NCBI RefSeq assembly: GCF_030152825.1
Contig: NZ_JASLIP010000006.1
Span: 62,001-126,000 of the forward strand
DNA length: 64,000 nt
Reading direction: 5' to 3'
Source of the DNA: Corynebacterium sp.
Lineage (GTDB): Bacteria; Actinomycetota; Actinomycetes; Mycobacteriales; Mycobacteriaceae
The translations under genes and the position numbers were made by a program. The notes beneath the pieces are model-generated. The model searched no databases. It saw only the letters and a program-made list of their open reading frames with translations, and was not told the DNA's origin. Below are positions 26,832 through 34,974 of this stretch, piece by piece (positions within the stretch are counted from its first letter, which is position 1; each line of letters begins with the position of its first letter).

Positions 26832-27629
26832 ATGATCACCGTGGGATTGGCTGATGACCAGCAGCTCGTGCGCGCCGGCTTCGCGATGGTGCTGGATAGC
26901 CAGGATGATATCTCCGTGGCCTGGGAGGCCGCCGACGGGGCCGAGGCCTGCGAACTGGCAGCGGCCCGGCCCGTGGACATGATCCTGATGGATGTGCAGA
27001 TGCCCACCATGGACGGCATCTCGGCGACCCGCCGAATCCTCAACGAGCTCGCCCCCACGGGACCTGCCGGGGAACCGACCCGGGTGGTCGTTCTCACCAC
27101 CTTCGATAGTGATAACTACGTCCTCGGCGCTGTCACCGCCGGGGCCAGCGGCTTCCTGCTCAAGGACGCCGACCCGGAGGAGCTCATCAACGCGGTTCGC
27201 ACCGTCGGGGAATCAACGGCCGTGATCAGCCCGGCGGCGACGGCCAAGCTCATTCAGCGCCTGCGGGCGGACGGGGCGACTGCCCACCCGGCGGAGGCTC
27301 CACCGGGTGCACTCGCGCCGCGCGATGGCCCGAGAAACATCGCAGCCACGGAACCGGCGGCGACGCGGCAGGGCACGCCGGATGCCGAGGATGACCTCGG
27401 GCTGGTGGACCCGCTCACCCCGCGCGAACGGGAGATCCTCTGTCTCATCGCGATGGGGGAGAGCAACCAGGAGATCGCGGAGAAACTCTTCATCTCCCTG
27501 CCCACGGTGAAAACCCACGTTGGGCGGGTGTTGATGAAGACCGGCTCGCGGGACCGGGTGCACGCCGTGCTTTTCGCCCTCAAACACCGCCTCGTGGATC
27601 CGGAAGAGCTGCTGACCGCCGAAAACTAA
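26832..27629 (+). CDS. LuxR-family response regulator
   Basis: 265 residues from ATG at 26832 (GAAGAAG upstream; an in-frame ATG at 26793 is less likely). Receiver domain with phospho-acceptor Asp54 in ILMDVQMP, Thr in VLTTF and Lys in FLLKDA; C-terminal LuxR helix-turn-helix with LTPREREILCLIAMGESNQEIA. The linker (about 130-185) is some 40 residues longer than usual and rich in Ala/Pro/Arg. It lies 99 bp after the kinase and probably controls the following ABC transporter through the palindrome at 27716-27731. Confidence 0.92.
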   Translation: MITVGLADDQQLVRAGFAMVLDSQDDISVAWEAADGAEACELAAARPVDMILMDVQMPTMDGISATRRILNELAPTGPAGEPTRVVVLTTFDSDNYVLGAVTAGASGFLLKDADPEELINAVRTVGESTAVISPAATAKLIQRLRADGATAHPAEAPPGALAPRDGPRNIAATEPAATRQGTPDAEDDLGLVDPLTPREREILCLIAMGESNQEIAEKLFISLPTVKTHVGRVLMKTGSRDRVHAVLFALKHRLVDPEELLTAEN

Positions 27630-27715
27630 GCGTCAACCGGGGCAGGCACGCCAGCCCGGTGGGGGAACACAGCGGAACCAAGGTGAGCCCTGGGGATGAC
27701 CGGAAGGGCCGGACG

Positions 27716-27731
27716 TCATACCCCGGTATGA
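27716..27731. promoter_or_regulatory. Palindromic operator candidate before ABC transporter genes
   Basis: TCATACC-CC-GGTATGA, a perfect 7-bp inverted repeat with a 2-bp spacer. A -10-like GATAAT lies at 27747-27752, so the palindrome covers the -35 position of the ATPase gene promoter. LuxR-type regulators bind such dyads; the neighbouring regulator is the obvious candidate. Confidence 0.55.
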
Positions 27732-27803
27732 AAGAACAGAAACGGCGATAATCATCCGCCGGACCGATGTGCCGGGGTGGGGGCAGGAGCGAAACTGCGA
27801 AGC

Positions 27804-28775
27804 ATGATCACAGTTGAACAGCTCAGCAAGAGTTACGGAAAGAACAACGTCCTGAAGGACATCAGCTTCCACGTTCCGGATGGAAAGGTCACCGGCTTCC
27901 TCGGGCCGAACGGCGCGGGCAAGTCCACCACGATGCGCTGCATGCTCGGCCTGGACCGGCCAACCGCCGGGCACGTCACCTTCAGCGGCAAGTATCGCGA
28001 CGGGCAGTCCTACGACGGGGCCTTCGCGACGCTGAAGAACAAGACTCAGATCGCCGGCGCGGTGCTGGATGCGTCCTGGTTTACCCCGGCACGCACCGGC
28101 CGCAACCACCTGCGCGTGCTGGCACACGGCGCGGGTATCAGCGACAAGCGCGTGGACGAGTGCCTCGACATCGTGGGTCTGAGCAGCGCGGGCAAGAAGA
28201 AGGCCGGTGGTTACTCCCTGGGCATGAAGCAACGCCTCGGGCTGGCGGCGGCACTGCTCGGCGACCCGCAGCACCTCATCATGGACGAGCCGGTCAACGG
28301 CCTGGACCCCGAGGGTGTCACCTGGATGCGCAACACCATCCGCGCACTCGCGGCGGAGGGGCGCAGCGTGCTGGTCAGCTCCCACCTGCTCAGTGAGATG
28401 CAACTGACGGCAGACCGCCTCGTGGTGATCGGCAAGGGGCAGCTGATCGGGGAGTACTCATTGGATGAGTTCCTCGCCGGCGGCACCGTGGTCACCGCGG
28501 AGTGCCGGGAGGCTGTGCTGCTCGCCGAGAAGCTGCAGCACAAGGGCCTGAAGGTGGAGCTGCAGCGGCCCCGAAGCATGCGCATCGCCCTGCCGGAGGA
28601 GCGGAGCGAAGAGGAGCTGCGCGAGTTGGTGGCGCAGACCGCGATGGAGGAGAACTTCCTCATCACGAAGCTGGCCGCGGAGACGGCGAACCTGGAGCAG
28701 CGTTTCTTGGCGGCGACGTCCGAAGCTCAGGAATACCGGACGGGCGCGGTGGCTGGGGCTGGTGTGCACCGCTAG
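27804..28775 (+). CDS. ABC exporter ATPase
   Basis: 323 residues from ATG at 27804. DrrA/CcmA/BcrA-type ATPase: Walker A GPNGAGKST, signature-like YSLGMKQRLGLA, Walker B HLIMDEPVNGLDPEG, and a C-terminal extension of about 90 residues typical of drug or lantibiotic exporters. It pairs with the six-helix permease gene 66 bp downstream. Together with the two-component system upstream it looks like a sensing-and-export module for membrane-active compounds; substrate not known. Confidence 0.9.
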   Translation: MITVEQLSKSYGKNNVLKDISFHVPDGKVTGFLGPNGAGKSTTMRCMLGLDRPTAGHVTFSGKYRDGQSYDGAFATLKNKTQIAGAVLDASWFTPARTGRNHLRVLAHGAGISDKRVDECLDIVGLSSAGKKKAGGYSLGMKQRLGLAAALLGDPQHLIMDEPVNGLDPEGVTWMRNTIRALAAEGRSVLVSSHLLSEMQLTADRLVVIGKGQLIGEYSLDEFLAGGTVVTAECREAVLLAEKLQHKGLKVELQRPRSMRIALPEERSEEELRELVAQTAMEENFLITKLAAETANLEQRFLAATSEAQEYRTGAVAGAGVHR

Positions 28776-28841
28776 ACGACCGCAACAGCTGAATTTCAAG
28801 AAGAAACCACAAGCGCAGAATAAAGAAAGAAGGCGCACCCC

Positions 28842-29600
28842 ATGAGCAGCTTCCTCAACGCAGTGAAATCCGAAACAACTAAACTCCTCACCCTGCGCAG
28901 CACGTTGGTCTACTTCATCATGCTGGGCGGTTCCATCGGCGGCCCGGTGTTTTTGTACCTCCTTCTGTCAGATACACCCCTCAAGGTGAACTTCGCGGAT
29001 GTCGGCATCGGCGGCATGATCGCCCTGATGATCTGCATCATCTTCGGCGCCTCGACCGCAGCCGGCGAAATCAGCACGAAGATGCACGCCCAAGCATTCC
29101 TCACGCAGCAGTCGCGCTGGAACTGGCTGGCCGCCCGCGGCGTGGTCGCCAGCCTCTTCGTGCTGTTCACCCTCGCGCTGGCGATGGCGCTGACCGTGTT
29201 GATGATCGTGATCTGGCCAGGCGCGACATTCGTGGACGAGCAGAACAACACCGTCTGGTCGCTGCTGATCGGCGGGGCAGCGTTTACCCTGCTGGCGCTC
29301 GGGACGGCCGCACTGCTGCGCTCCCGTGTCGCAGGCATCGGTGTGCCGCTGGTGTGGATGCTGGTCGTGGAGCCGCTGATTTCCCTCGGCGGCGGGCGTT
29401 TCTCGGTTCTGCAGAAGGTTTCCGACGTGATGCCGGCGGGCACGATCACTGAGATCCAGCGGTACTACACCTTCCAGGCCGACGGCGTTTTGATGGAGGG
29501 TGCGCACACCCCGGCGTTCTACCTGACTGTGCTGGCGGTGTGGGTCGTGGTCCTGCTGATCCTGGGCTTCTTCCGCAACTCCCGCACGGACGTGCGCTAG
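28842..29600 (+). CDS. ABC exporter permease
   Basis: 252 residues, six predicted membrane helices (about 20-40, 57-80, 100-130, 145-165, 170-190 and 225-245), ABC-2/BcrB-like. The N-terminus MSSFLNAVKSETTKLLTLRS is the amphipathic start seen in this family. AAGAAAGAAGG upstream of ATG at 28842. It forms a two-gene transporter with the preceding ATPase and is closed by the terminator at 29630. Confidence 0.87.
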   Translation: MSSFLNAVKSETTKLLTLRSTLVYFIMLGGSIGGPVFLYLLLSDTPLKVNFADVGIGGMIALMICIIFGASTAAGEISTKMHAQAFLTQQSRWNWLAARGVVASLFVLFTLALAMALTVLMIVIWPGATFVDEQNNTVWSLLIGGAAFTLLALGTAALLRSRVAGIGVPLVWMLVVEPLISLGGGRFSVLQKVSDVMPAGTITEIQRYYTFQADGVLMEGAHTPAFYLTVLAVWVVVLLILGFFRNSRTDVR

Positions 29601-29629
29601 GCGATCGTCGCAGGGGGTTGGCAATACTG

Positions 29630-29655
29630 GCGCGTGGCTTCGGCCACGCGCTTTT
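29630..29655 (+). terminator. Intrinsic terminator after ABC exporter
   Basis: GCGCGTGGC pairs with GCCACGCGC around a TTCG tetraloop, followed by TTTT. A very stable rho-independent terminator between convergent genes. Confidence 0.9.
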
Positions 29656-29696
29656 CGCATTTCGGCGCTTGTCAGCGGGCTGGGTACCCGTCGTTA

Positions 29697-30482
29697 TTAG
29701 TTAACGAGGCGGGCGTTTTCCGAGGCCGCGAGTTCCGCGAGCCGCTCCGGGGAGGCGTCCGTGCTCATGACGACGGCCCCGCCCGCCGCCCAGGGGTGCA
29801 GAGTCTCCGCCAGCTCAACTGCGTTGTCCCAGGGGCCGAAGACCAGACGCTCGCCGTCCGCGGCGCCGTCGTCGTCCCTAGCGGTGGCCAGCCACTGACC
29901 CTCGGTGAGTTGCCCGCCGCCGCTGGCTGCCAGCACCCGGCCCGCATCGGCCGGGGCGGCCGTGCCCAGGAATGCATCGGGCTGAACCCGCAACTCGGGG
30001 GAGAAGTCGTTCAGGCCGAAGGGCAGCTCGCCGCCCGATTCCGTCACGCCACGGCCGAAGGGGTCGGTGGAGAGGACGAAGACCTCCTCGATTGGCTCGC
30101 CCAGTTCACCGAACCCATCCACCACATCCAGCCCGGCCAACCCCTCGTCGGCCAGCTGCTCGGCCAGCTCGACAGAGTCCGTGAACGCGGCGACAGGCGG
30201 GCCGGCGGCGGCGGAAAGGGAGTCGGGGAGGGGGCCGCGGGCGTCCACGACGGTCGCGCCGATCAGCCACGCGCCCACCGCGATCGTCACCGGCTGCCAG
30301 CCAGCCTCGGCGTCGCAGACGATCAGCGTGCCCGGACCCGCACCTAGGCCGAGCAGGAGGTTAGCCACCTTGGACTGCCAGTTCTGCAGCGTTTGGCCGG
30401 ATAGCTCCATGCGGCCGGCCTCGGTGTAGGTGGTCAGCCGCGGGGCGGCGGGATCGGTCAGAAGGGCAGAGAGAGCATCCAT
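29697..30482 (-). CDS. TIGR03089-type protein (partial acyl-adenylate-like fold)
   Basis: 261 residues. Corresponds to the actinobacterial TIGR03089 family, which resembles the N-terminal part of AMP-forming ligases (RMELSGQTLQNWQSKVANLLL, then GPGTLIVCDAEAGWQPVTIAVGAWLIGATVV) but lacks the phosphate loop and the C-terminal catalytic domain, so ligase activity is doubtful. ATG at 30482 is chosen because TAGGAT (30488-30493 on this strand) ends about seven bases before it, suggesting a leaderless mRNA; an in-frame ATG at 30491 is the alternative. It is downstream of lcpA on the same strand, as in related genomes. Confidence 0.75.
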   Translation of the reverse strand: MDALSALLTDPAAPRLTTYTEAGRMELSGQTLQNWQSKVANLLLGLGAGPGTLIVCDAEAGWQPVTIAVGAWLIGATVVDARGPLPDSLSAAAGPPVAAFTDSVELAEQLADEGLAGLDVVDGFGELGEPIEEVFVLSTDPFGRGVTESGGELPFGLNDFSPELRVQPDAFLGTAAPADAGRVLAASGGGQLTEGQWLATARDDDGAADGERLVFGPWDNAVELAETLHPWAAGGAVVMSTDASPERLAELAASENARLVN

Positions 30483-30621
30483 GCGCCCCATCCTAGAGAC
30501 CCGCACGCGCGGGGTGCCGTGAGGCTGCGCGGGATGTGGTGGGGTTATGCGTGGCACGGTAGGGCCCACAACGCGGTGTGGCGGTCCCACAACACGGGGG
30601 ACCTGGCCCCACACGCAATAA

Positions 30622-30646
30622 GAGCCCGGCCCAATGGGCGAGGCTC
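30622..30646 (-). terminator. Probable terminator after lcpA
   Basis: GAGCC-CG-GCCC / GGGC-GA-GGCTC, a nine-pair stem with a small internal loop, followed on the leftward strand by TTATT. The T-run is weak, so termination may be partial. Confidence 0.45.
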
Positions 30647-30685
30647 GTCATGCTGTGAGTGGGCGTGTCAGCCGCGCGGGTGCGC

Positions 30686-32470
30686 TTAGTTCACGCACAT
30701 GGGGCCGTCGCTGCCCGCGTCGATCTCCTTGACCGGAGGCTTGGCCTTCGGGTCCTCGGTGTTCTCCACCGGGTTGCCGTCGCCACCGATGCTGCCCGTC
30801 TGTCCGACGGTGTTGCCCTCCTCGCCGGATTCGGTGCCCTCGTCCGGGATTCCGTCGCCGTCCAGGTCGCGCATGCCCTCGGTCAGGGTGCCCGCATTCG
30901 GGTCATTCGGCTCGACCAGTGGTGCCGTGCCAGGGACGGAGCCCGGGCCGGTGTAGGTGCCCGCCAGGGTGACGGAGAGTTCCTTGTCATCCAGGGAAGG
31001 ATCCTCGACAATCTCCAGGCCGCCGAGCTGCTTGGCCAGCCCACGGGCAGCCGGGTCGTTCTTATCCTTCGCGTTGACCTGGGACTCCGAGACGCCGGTC
31101 TCCTCGGAGTTTCCGACCTCTCCCTCCTTGTATCCGTAGTTTCGGGTCAGCTCGGAGACGTTCGCGGCCGCCCCCGGGATGTTGGAAGCGTTGAAGACAT
31201 TCACGCGGTAGTCCTCCGCGTCGTAGTCCTCGATCGGACCGTCCTTGTCCTTATCCTTGGTGGCCTTCTCGCCGCCGTCCTCCGGGGCATCATCGCCGAG
31301 CAGTTCGTTGAAGAACTCGTGGACCTGGTCGACGTCGACGGTGACGATGGATTCGCCCATGTCGCCGACCCCGTCGATGGAGGTCACGGGGATGGTCTGG
31401 AACTTGACGTTGCCGCCAGCCAGGTCCTGCATCTGGGTTGCCAGGGACATGACGTCCCAGCCCTGGTCCAGGACGACGGAGCGCTCCACGGCGTCGTTGA
31501 TGCGGTTCAGCGCGGAGGGGTCGGTCAGGGTCTTGGAGGAGAGCACCTTGTTGACCAGGGAGGCCATGTAGGCCTGCTGGCGGGTGATGCGGTCCAGGTC
31601 GCCGCGGGGCAGGCCATGGCGCTGGCGGACGAAGCTCAGTGCCTGGGAGCCCTTCAGCGTGGAGCGGCCCTTCGGGAAGTTTGCCCCGGAGAGCGGCTCC
31701 TTGACCTTCTCCTTCAGGCAGACGTCCACGCCGCCGACCGCGTCGGTGAGCAGGACGAAGCCGAGCAAGCCGATCTCGGCGTAGTGGTCCACGGTGATGC
31801 CCGTCAGGTCGGCGACGGAGTGGATCAGTGCCTGGCGGCCGGCCTGCTTGGAGGCCTCCTCGTCGCTCTTTTCCTGCTCGGCGTCCACCGGCTCGGTGCG
31901 GCGCTCGGCGATTTTCTGCTCTTCCTCGAACTTCGCGGTGCCGTAGACGCCGTTGAGCTTCATGTTGCCGTTCGGGGTGGCGACGTACGTGTCGCGCGGC
32001 AGGGAGACGGCGGTTGCCCCGGAACCGTCGTTGGGCACGCGGATGAGGATGATCGTGTCCGTGTTGGTGGCTTCCTCCTCACCCGCGTTGAGCATGTCGA
32101 TCTCCTTCTGGCTCAGCGGGTTGCCCTGAGCGTCCGTGCGGGAGTCGATGCCGACCAGGAGGATGTCGGTCGCGCCGTCCTGGTTATCGCCGAGGGAGAG
32201 CTCGCCGGTTTGGGCGAGTCGTCCGTCGAGCTGGCCGATCGCCTTGTACCCCACGGCACCGATCAGCAGCACCAACGCGGACACAGCTGCGAGCACCATG
32301 CGCACTGGCCTCGAGCCGATCTGGCGGGTGGCGGTATCCCCGGGGGCGGGCATGATCTGGCGGGAGGAGCGCCGCGGTGTTGCAGGCTCCGAATCCACCC
32401 TGCCTGCGCGATCTGCCCGCGAGCGGTAGCCGCGGGGCTGCTGGTCGCCAGCATTGGGGGGCATAGTCAT
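30686..32470 (-). CDS. lcpA: LytR-CpsA-Psr (LCP) ligase, arabinogalactan attachment
   Basis: 594 residues. A cytosolic Arg/Pro-rich tail of about 55 residues, one membrane helix at about 57-80, an LCP catalytic domain (about 100-350: TDILLVGIDSR, RDTYVATPNG with the pyrophosphate-binding Arg, LNGVYG, FVRQRHGLPRGDLDRITRQQAYM), and a LytR_C domain (about 425-520: VNVFNASNIPGAAA). LCP enzymes join arabinogalactan to peptidoglycan in corynebacteria. The last 75 residues are acidic and Gly-rich, contain DLDGDGIPD at 535-543, which matches a calcium-binding loop, and end in a free Cys (MCVN). Divergent from rmlD-wbbL, which make the linker that this enzyme's substrate carries. Confidence 0.92.
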   Translation of the reverse strand: MTMPPNAGDQQPRGYRSRADRAGRVDSEPATPRRSSRQIMPAPGDTATRQIGSRPVRMVLAAVSALVLLIGAVGYKAIGQLDGRLAQTGELSLGDNQDGATDILLVGIDSRTDAQGNPLSQKEIDMLNAGEEEATNTDTIILIRVPNDGSGATAVSLPRDTYVATPNGNMKLNGVYGTAKFEEEQKIAERRTEPVDAEQEKSDEEASKQAGRQALIHSVADLTGITVDHYAEIGLLGFVLLTDAVGGVDVCLKEKVKEPLSGANFPKGRSTLKGSQALSFVRQRHGLPRGDLDRITRQQAYMASLVNKVLSSKTLTDPSALNRINDAVERSVVLDQGWDVMSLATQMQDLAGGNVKFQTIPVTSIDGVGDMGESIVTVDVDQVHEFFNELLGDDAPEDGGEKATKDKDKDGPIEDYDAEDYRVNVFNASNIPGAAANVSELTRNYGYKEGEVGNSEETGVSESQVNAKDKNDPAARGLAKQLGGLEIVEDPSLDDKELSVTLAGTYTGPGSVPGTAPLVEPNDPNAGTLTEGMRDLDGDGIPDEGTESGEEGNTVGQTGSIGGDGNPVENTEDPKAKPPVKEIDAGSDGPMCVN

Positions 32471-32544
32471 AGGGTTTTCTTCTCATTCCCGGTTGGCAGA
32501 TCCGCTGGGTTGCGGGCGGCCTCGTGGCACACAAAACTCCGATA

Positions 32545-32550
32545 ATTATA
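32545..32550 (-). promoter_or_regulatory. -10 box of lcpA
   Basis: Perfect TATAAT on the leftward strand, about 75 bp before the lcpA ATG; no good -35 at 17 bp, which is usual for corynebacterial promoters. Confidence 0.55.
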
Positions 32551-32642
32551 GGCCTTTTCTCCTGCCAAGCCCACTACCTCCGCGGTGGGCGCAGCAATAG
32601 CCCGGGCGGCCTCTGTCTCCCCGACTGGCTGTGGGGCCTTAG

Positions 32643-32648
32643 TAATCT
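32643..32648 (+). promoter_or_regulatory. -10 box for leaderless rmlD transcript
   Basis: TAATCT ends seven bases before the rmlD ATG at 32656, placing the transcription start at the start codon. No ribosome site is visible. Confidence 0.5.
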
Positions 32649-32655
32649 GGACGCC

Positions 32656-33711
32656 ATGTCACAGTCACAGAATTTCCCGGCCAGCCCCGAGCAACCGATG
32701 GGCATTGACGGCAGCGTCGAACCCAGCAGCGTTGTACCCGGGACCCGCGTGCCCGGCATCGTCGTACTGGGCGCCGGGGGTCAGCTCGGCGCCGCCTTGG
32801 TAGTTGAGCTCGCAGACTACGCCGCGCCGGTCGTCGCTCTCGGCCGCGGCGAGCTGGACCTGACCGCCAGCGACGAGGAGTGCGCCACCGCCCTGCGGGC
32901 AGCCATCGAGCAGGCCGGTGGCCGCGACGTCGTGGTCATCAACGCCGCTGCGTGGACGGCGGTGGACGCCGCGGAGGAAGCTGCGAATACAACGACGGTC
33001 GAGCGGGTGAACGGGATCGCGCCGGGCGTGCTCGCGCAGGAGGCAGCCGCGCAGGGGGCGGGTTTCATCCACGTCTCCACTGACTACGTCTTCAGCGGGG
33101 AAACGGGCGGGCCGCGGGCGGTGACCCCGGATGATTCCCCAGCGCCGGTGAATGAGTACGGCCGCACGAAGCTGGCGGGGGAGCGCGCGGTGCTGGATGC
33201 CGGCGGAACCGTGGTGCGCACCGCTTGGGTCTTCAGCGGACCCACCGGCCCTGGACGGGATTTCCTGGACACGATGGCGGGGCTGGCTGACCGCGGTGTC
33301 GACCCGAAGGTGGTGGACGACCAGTGGGGCCGGCCGACCTTTACCGGGCACCTCGCCGCGGGGCTCGTCGAGCTGGCAACCAAGCTGTGTCGCCAGCGTC
33401 GGGCCGGGGAGCATTCGCAGATCAGCGCGCCGTCGTCGGGCGGGAGCGAGGATGAGGCGCGCACGCCCGAGCTGCCGCGACTGCTGCACGCCACCGGCAG
33501 CGGGGAGGCCACGACCTGGGCGGGCTTCGCCGCCGCGATCTTCGAGACCACCGGCCACGACCCGGCCCGCGTGAGCCGAATCCCCACCGCGGAGTACCCC
33601 ACCCCGGCGCGCCGCCCGATCGGGGTGTACCTGGACACGGGGTGCTGGGAGGCCGCCGGGCTTTCCCCGCTGCCAGCGTGGCAGGACGGACTGCGGGCGG
33701 CTCTGGGGTAA
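32656..33711 (+). CDS. rmlD: dTDP-4-dehydrorhamnose reductase
   Basis: 351 residues. Last step of dTDP-L-rhamnose synthesis. NAD(P)-binding GAGGQLGAA lies near 40 after a short Ser/Pro-rich leader; the catalytic region STDYVFSGETGGP, the YGRTKLAGE (Tyr-x3-Lys) motif and VVRTAWVFS follow the family order. An insertion of about 35 residues around 245-285 (CRQRRAGEHSQISAPSSGGS and on) is not seen in typical RmlD. The next gene is the rhamnosyltransferase that uses the product, 10 bp downstream, an order also found in M. tuberculosis (rmlD-wbbL-manB). Confidence 0.9.
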   Translation: MSQSQNFPASPEQPMGIDGSVEPSSVVPGTRVPGIVVLGAGGQLGAALVVELADYAAPVVALGRGELDLTASDEECATALRAAIEQAGGRDVVVINAAAWTAVDAAEEAANTTTVERVNGIAPGVLAQEAAAQGAGFIHVSTDYVFSGETGGPRAVTPDDSPAPVNEYGRTKLAGERAVLDAGGTVVRTAWVFSGPTGPGRDFLDTMAGLADRGVDPKVVDDQWGRPTFTGHLAAGLVELATKLCRQRRAGEHSQISAPSSGGSEDEARTPELPRLLHATGSGEATTWAGFAAAIFETTGHDPARVSRIPTAEYPTPARRPIGVYLDTGCWEAAGLSPLPAWQDGLRAALG

Positions 33712-33721
33712 CGTTCCCCCC

Positions 33722-34678
33722 GTGGCACCCATAGCGATTATTACGGTGACGTACTCGCCCGGCGAGTACCTCACAAAGTTCCTGGACTCCATCCCCGCTG
33801 CCGCCGCGCAGGGGGCGCACGTCGTCATGGTCGACAACGGTTCGACGGACGGCGCGCCGGAGGCTGCCGTCGCCGACCGTGGCGGACGTATCAGCGGACC
33901 CGGAGTTGGGGCTCAGGACGCAGCCCCGGATGCGGCCGGAACCGCGAAGGAACTGGGCCTGGAGCTGCGCTATTCGGGTGGCAACATCGGCTACGGTTCC
34001 GCGATGAACCTCGGCGCCCGGAACCTGCGCGTGCTGCGCGAGGCAGGCGATATCGACGACGAATTCCTCATCATCTCCAACCCGGACGTCGTCTTCACCC
34101 CGGGGTCCATCGACGCGATGCTGGAATGCGCCCGCCGCCACCCGCGCGCAGGTGCGATCGGCCCACTGATCCGCGAGGCCGACGGCTCCGCCTACCCGAG
34201 CGCACGCAGCGTCCCGCGCCTGGGGGCTGGCATCGGGCACGCCCTGCTGGGCGGGGTGTGGCCGTCCAACCCATGGACGAAGCAATACCGCCACGACGAT
34301 GACCTGGACCGCGAGCGCGAGGCCGGCTGGCTGTCCGGCTCCTGCCTGCTGCTGCGGTGGAAGGCCTTCGAGTCCGTCGGCGGCTTCGACGAGCGCTACT
34401 TCATGTACATGGAGGACGTGGACTTGGGCGATCGCCTGGGCCGGGCGGGTTGGCAGAACATTTTCACGCCCACCGCGGAGATCAGCCACGCCAAGGGGCA
34501 CGCCGCGGGCGAGCATCCGGAGAAGATGCTGCCCGCCCACCACGAGTCCGCGTACCGCTTCCAGTCCGACCGCCTGCCGGGTGCGAAGAACGCGCCGATC
34601 CGCCTGCTGCTCAAGGTGGGGCTTTCGGTGCGCGCCAAGGTCTCGGTGCGGCTCGCCGAGCGGAAACGCCGGGGCTAG
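33722..34678 (+). CDS. wbbL: Decaprenyl-PP-GlcNAc rhamnosyltransferase
   Basis: 318 residues from GTG at 33722. GT2-family enzyme adding L-rhamnose to decaprenyl-diphospho-GlcNAc, making the disaccharide linker between peptidoglycan and arabinogalactan; usually essential. Visible: IAIITVTYSPGEYL, VDNGSTDG, GGNIGYGSAMN, the ISNPDVVF metal-binding region, and FDERYFMYMEDVDLGDR with the likely catalytic acid. The stretch at about 55-78 (Gly/Ala/Asp-rich) is a small insertion. Cotranscribed with rmlD. Confidence 0.92.
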   Translation: MAPIAIITVTYSPGEYLTKFLDSIPAAAAQGAHVVMVDNGSTDGAPEAAVADRGGRISGPGVGAQDAAPDAAGTAKELGLELRYSGGNIGYGSAMNLGARNLRVLREAGDIDDEFLIISNPDVVFTPGSIDAMLECARRHPRAGAIGPLIREADGSAYPSARSVPRLGAGIGHALLGGVWPSNPWTKQYRHDDDLDREREAGWLSGSCLLLRWKAFESVGGFDERYFMYMEDVDLGDRLGRAGWQNIFTPTAEISHAKGHAAGEHPEKMLPAHHESAYRFQSDRLPGAKNAPIRLLLKVGLSVRAKVSVRLAERKRRG

Positions 34679-34974
34679 CGCCGAAAGCACCGGCGTCGAA
34701 ACGCCCACGCCGAGATGCGCCGTGTCGTGGCGCCCCGCATGATCGTGGCCGAGCCTTTCTCCCGGCCCATCGAGCCTGAAGGAAAATTGGCCCCAGTGTC
34801 TCGCCTTACCGGCGTGGAGGCGGGATTATCGTCCGCGGGCGCGCTAACGTCCCTAGGGAAACAAGCCCCACGATTGGGCGTCCTCAGCGCCGCGCGCCGG
34901 GGAGCCGTCCAGCCGGGCCGAAGCTAATAGTTTTTGACTGTCTACAGCAGTAGCCGAACACGAGGGAGTAAGCG
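34679..34974. other. 296-bp intergenic stretch before manC
   Basis: I see no supported gene or stable terminator. TTTTTGACTG at 34931-34940 may hold the -35 box (TTGACT) for manC, but the -10 is unclear. The manC ribosome site GAGGGAG lies just before its ATG. Confidence 0.4.

Noticed and set aside
30659..32545. 628-codon open frame opposite lcpA
   Set aside because: Antisense shadow; the lcpA frame has domains, a membrane helix and a promoter.
34715..34927. 70-codon open frame between wbbL and manC
   Set aside because: No ribosome site or recognisable sequence; high-GC DNA gives many such frames.
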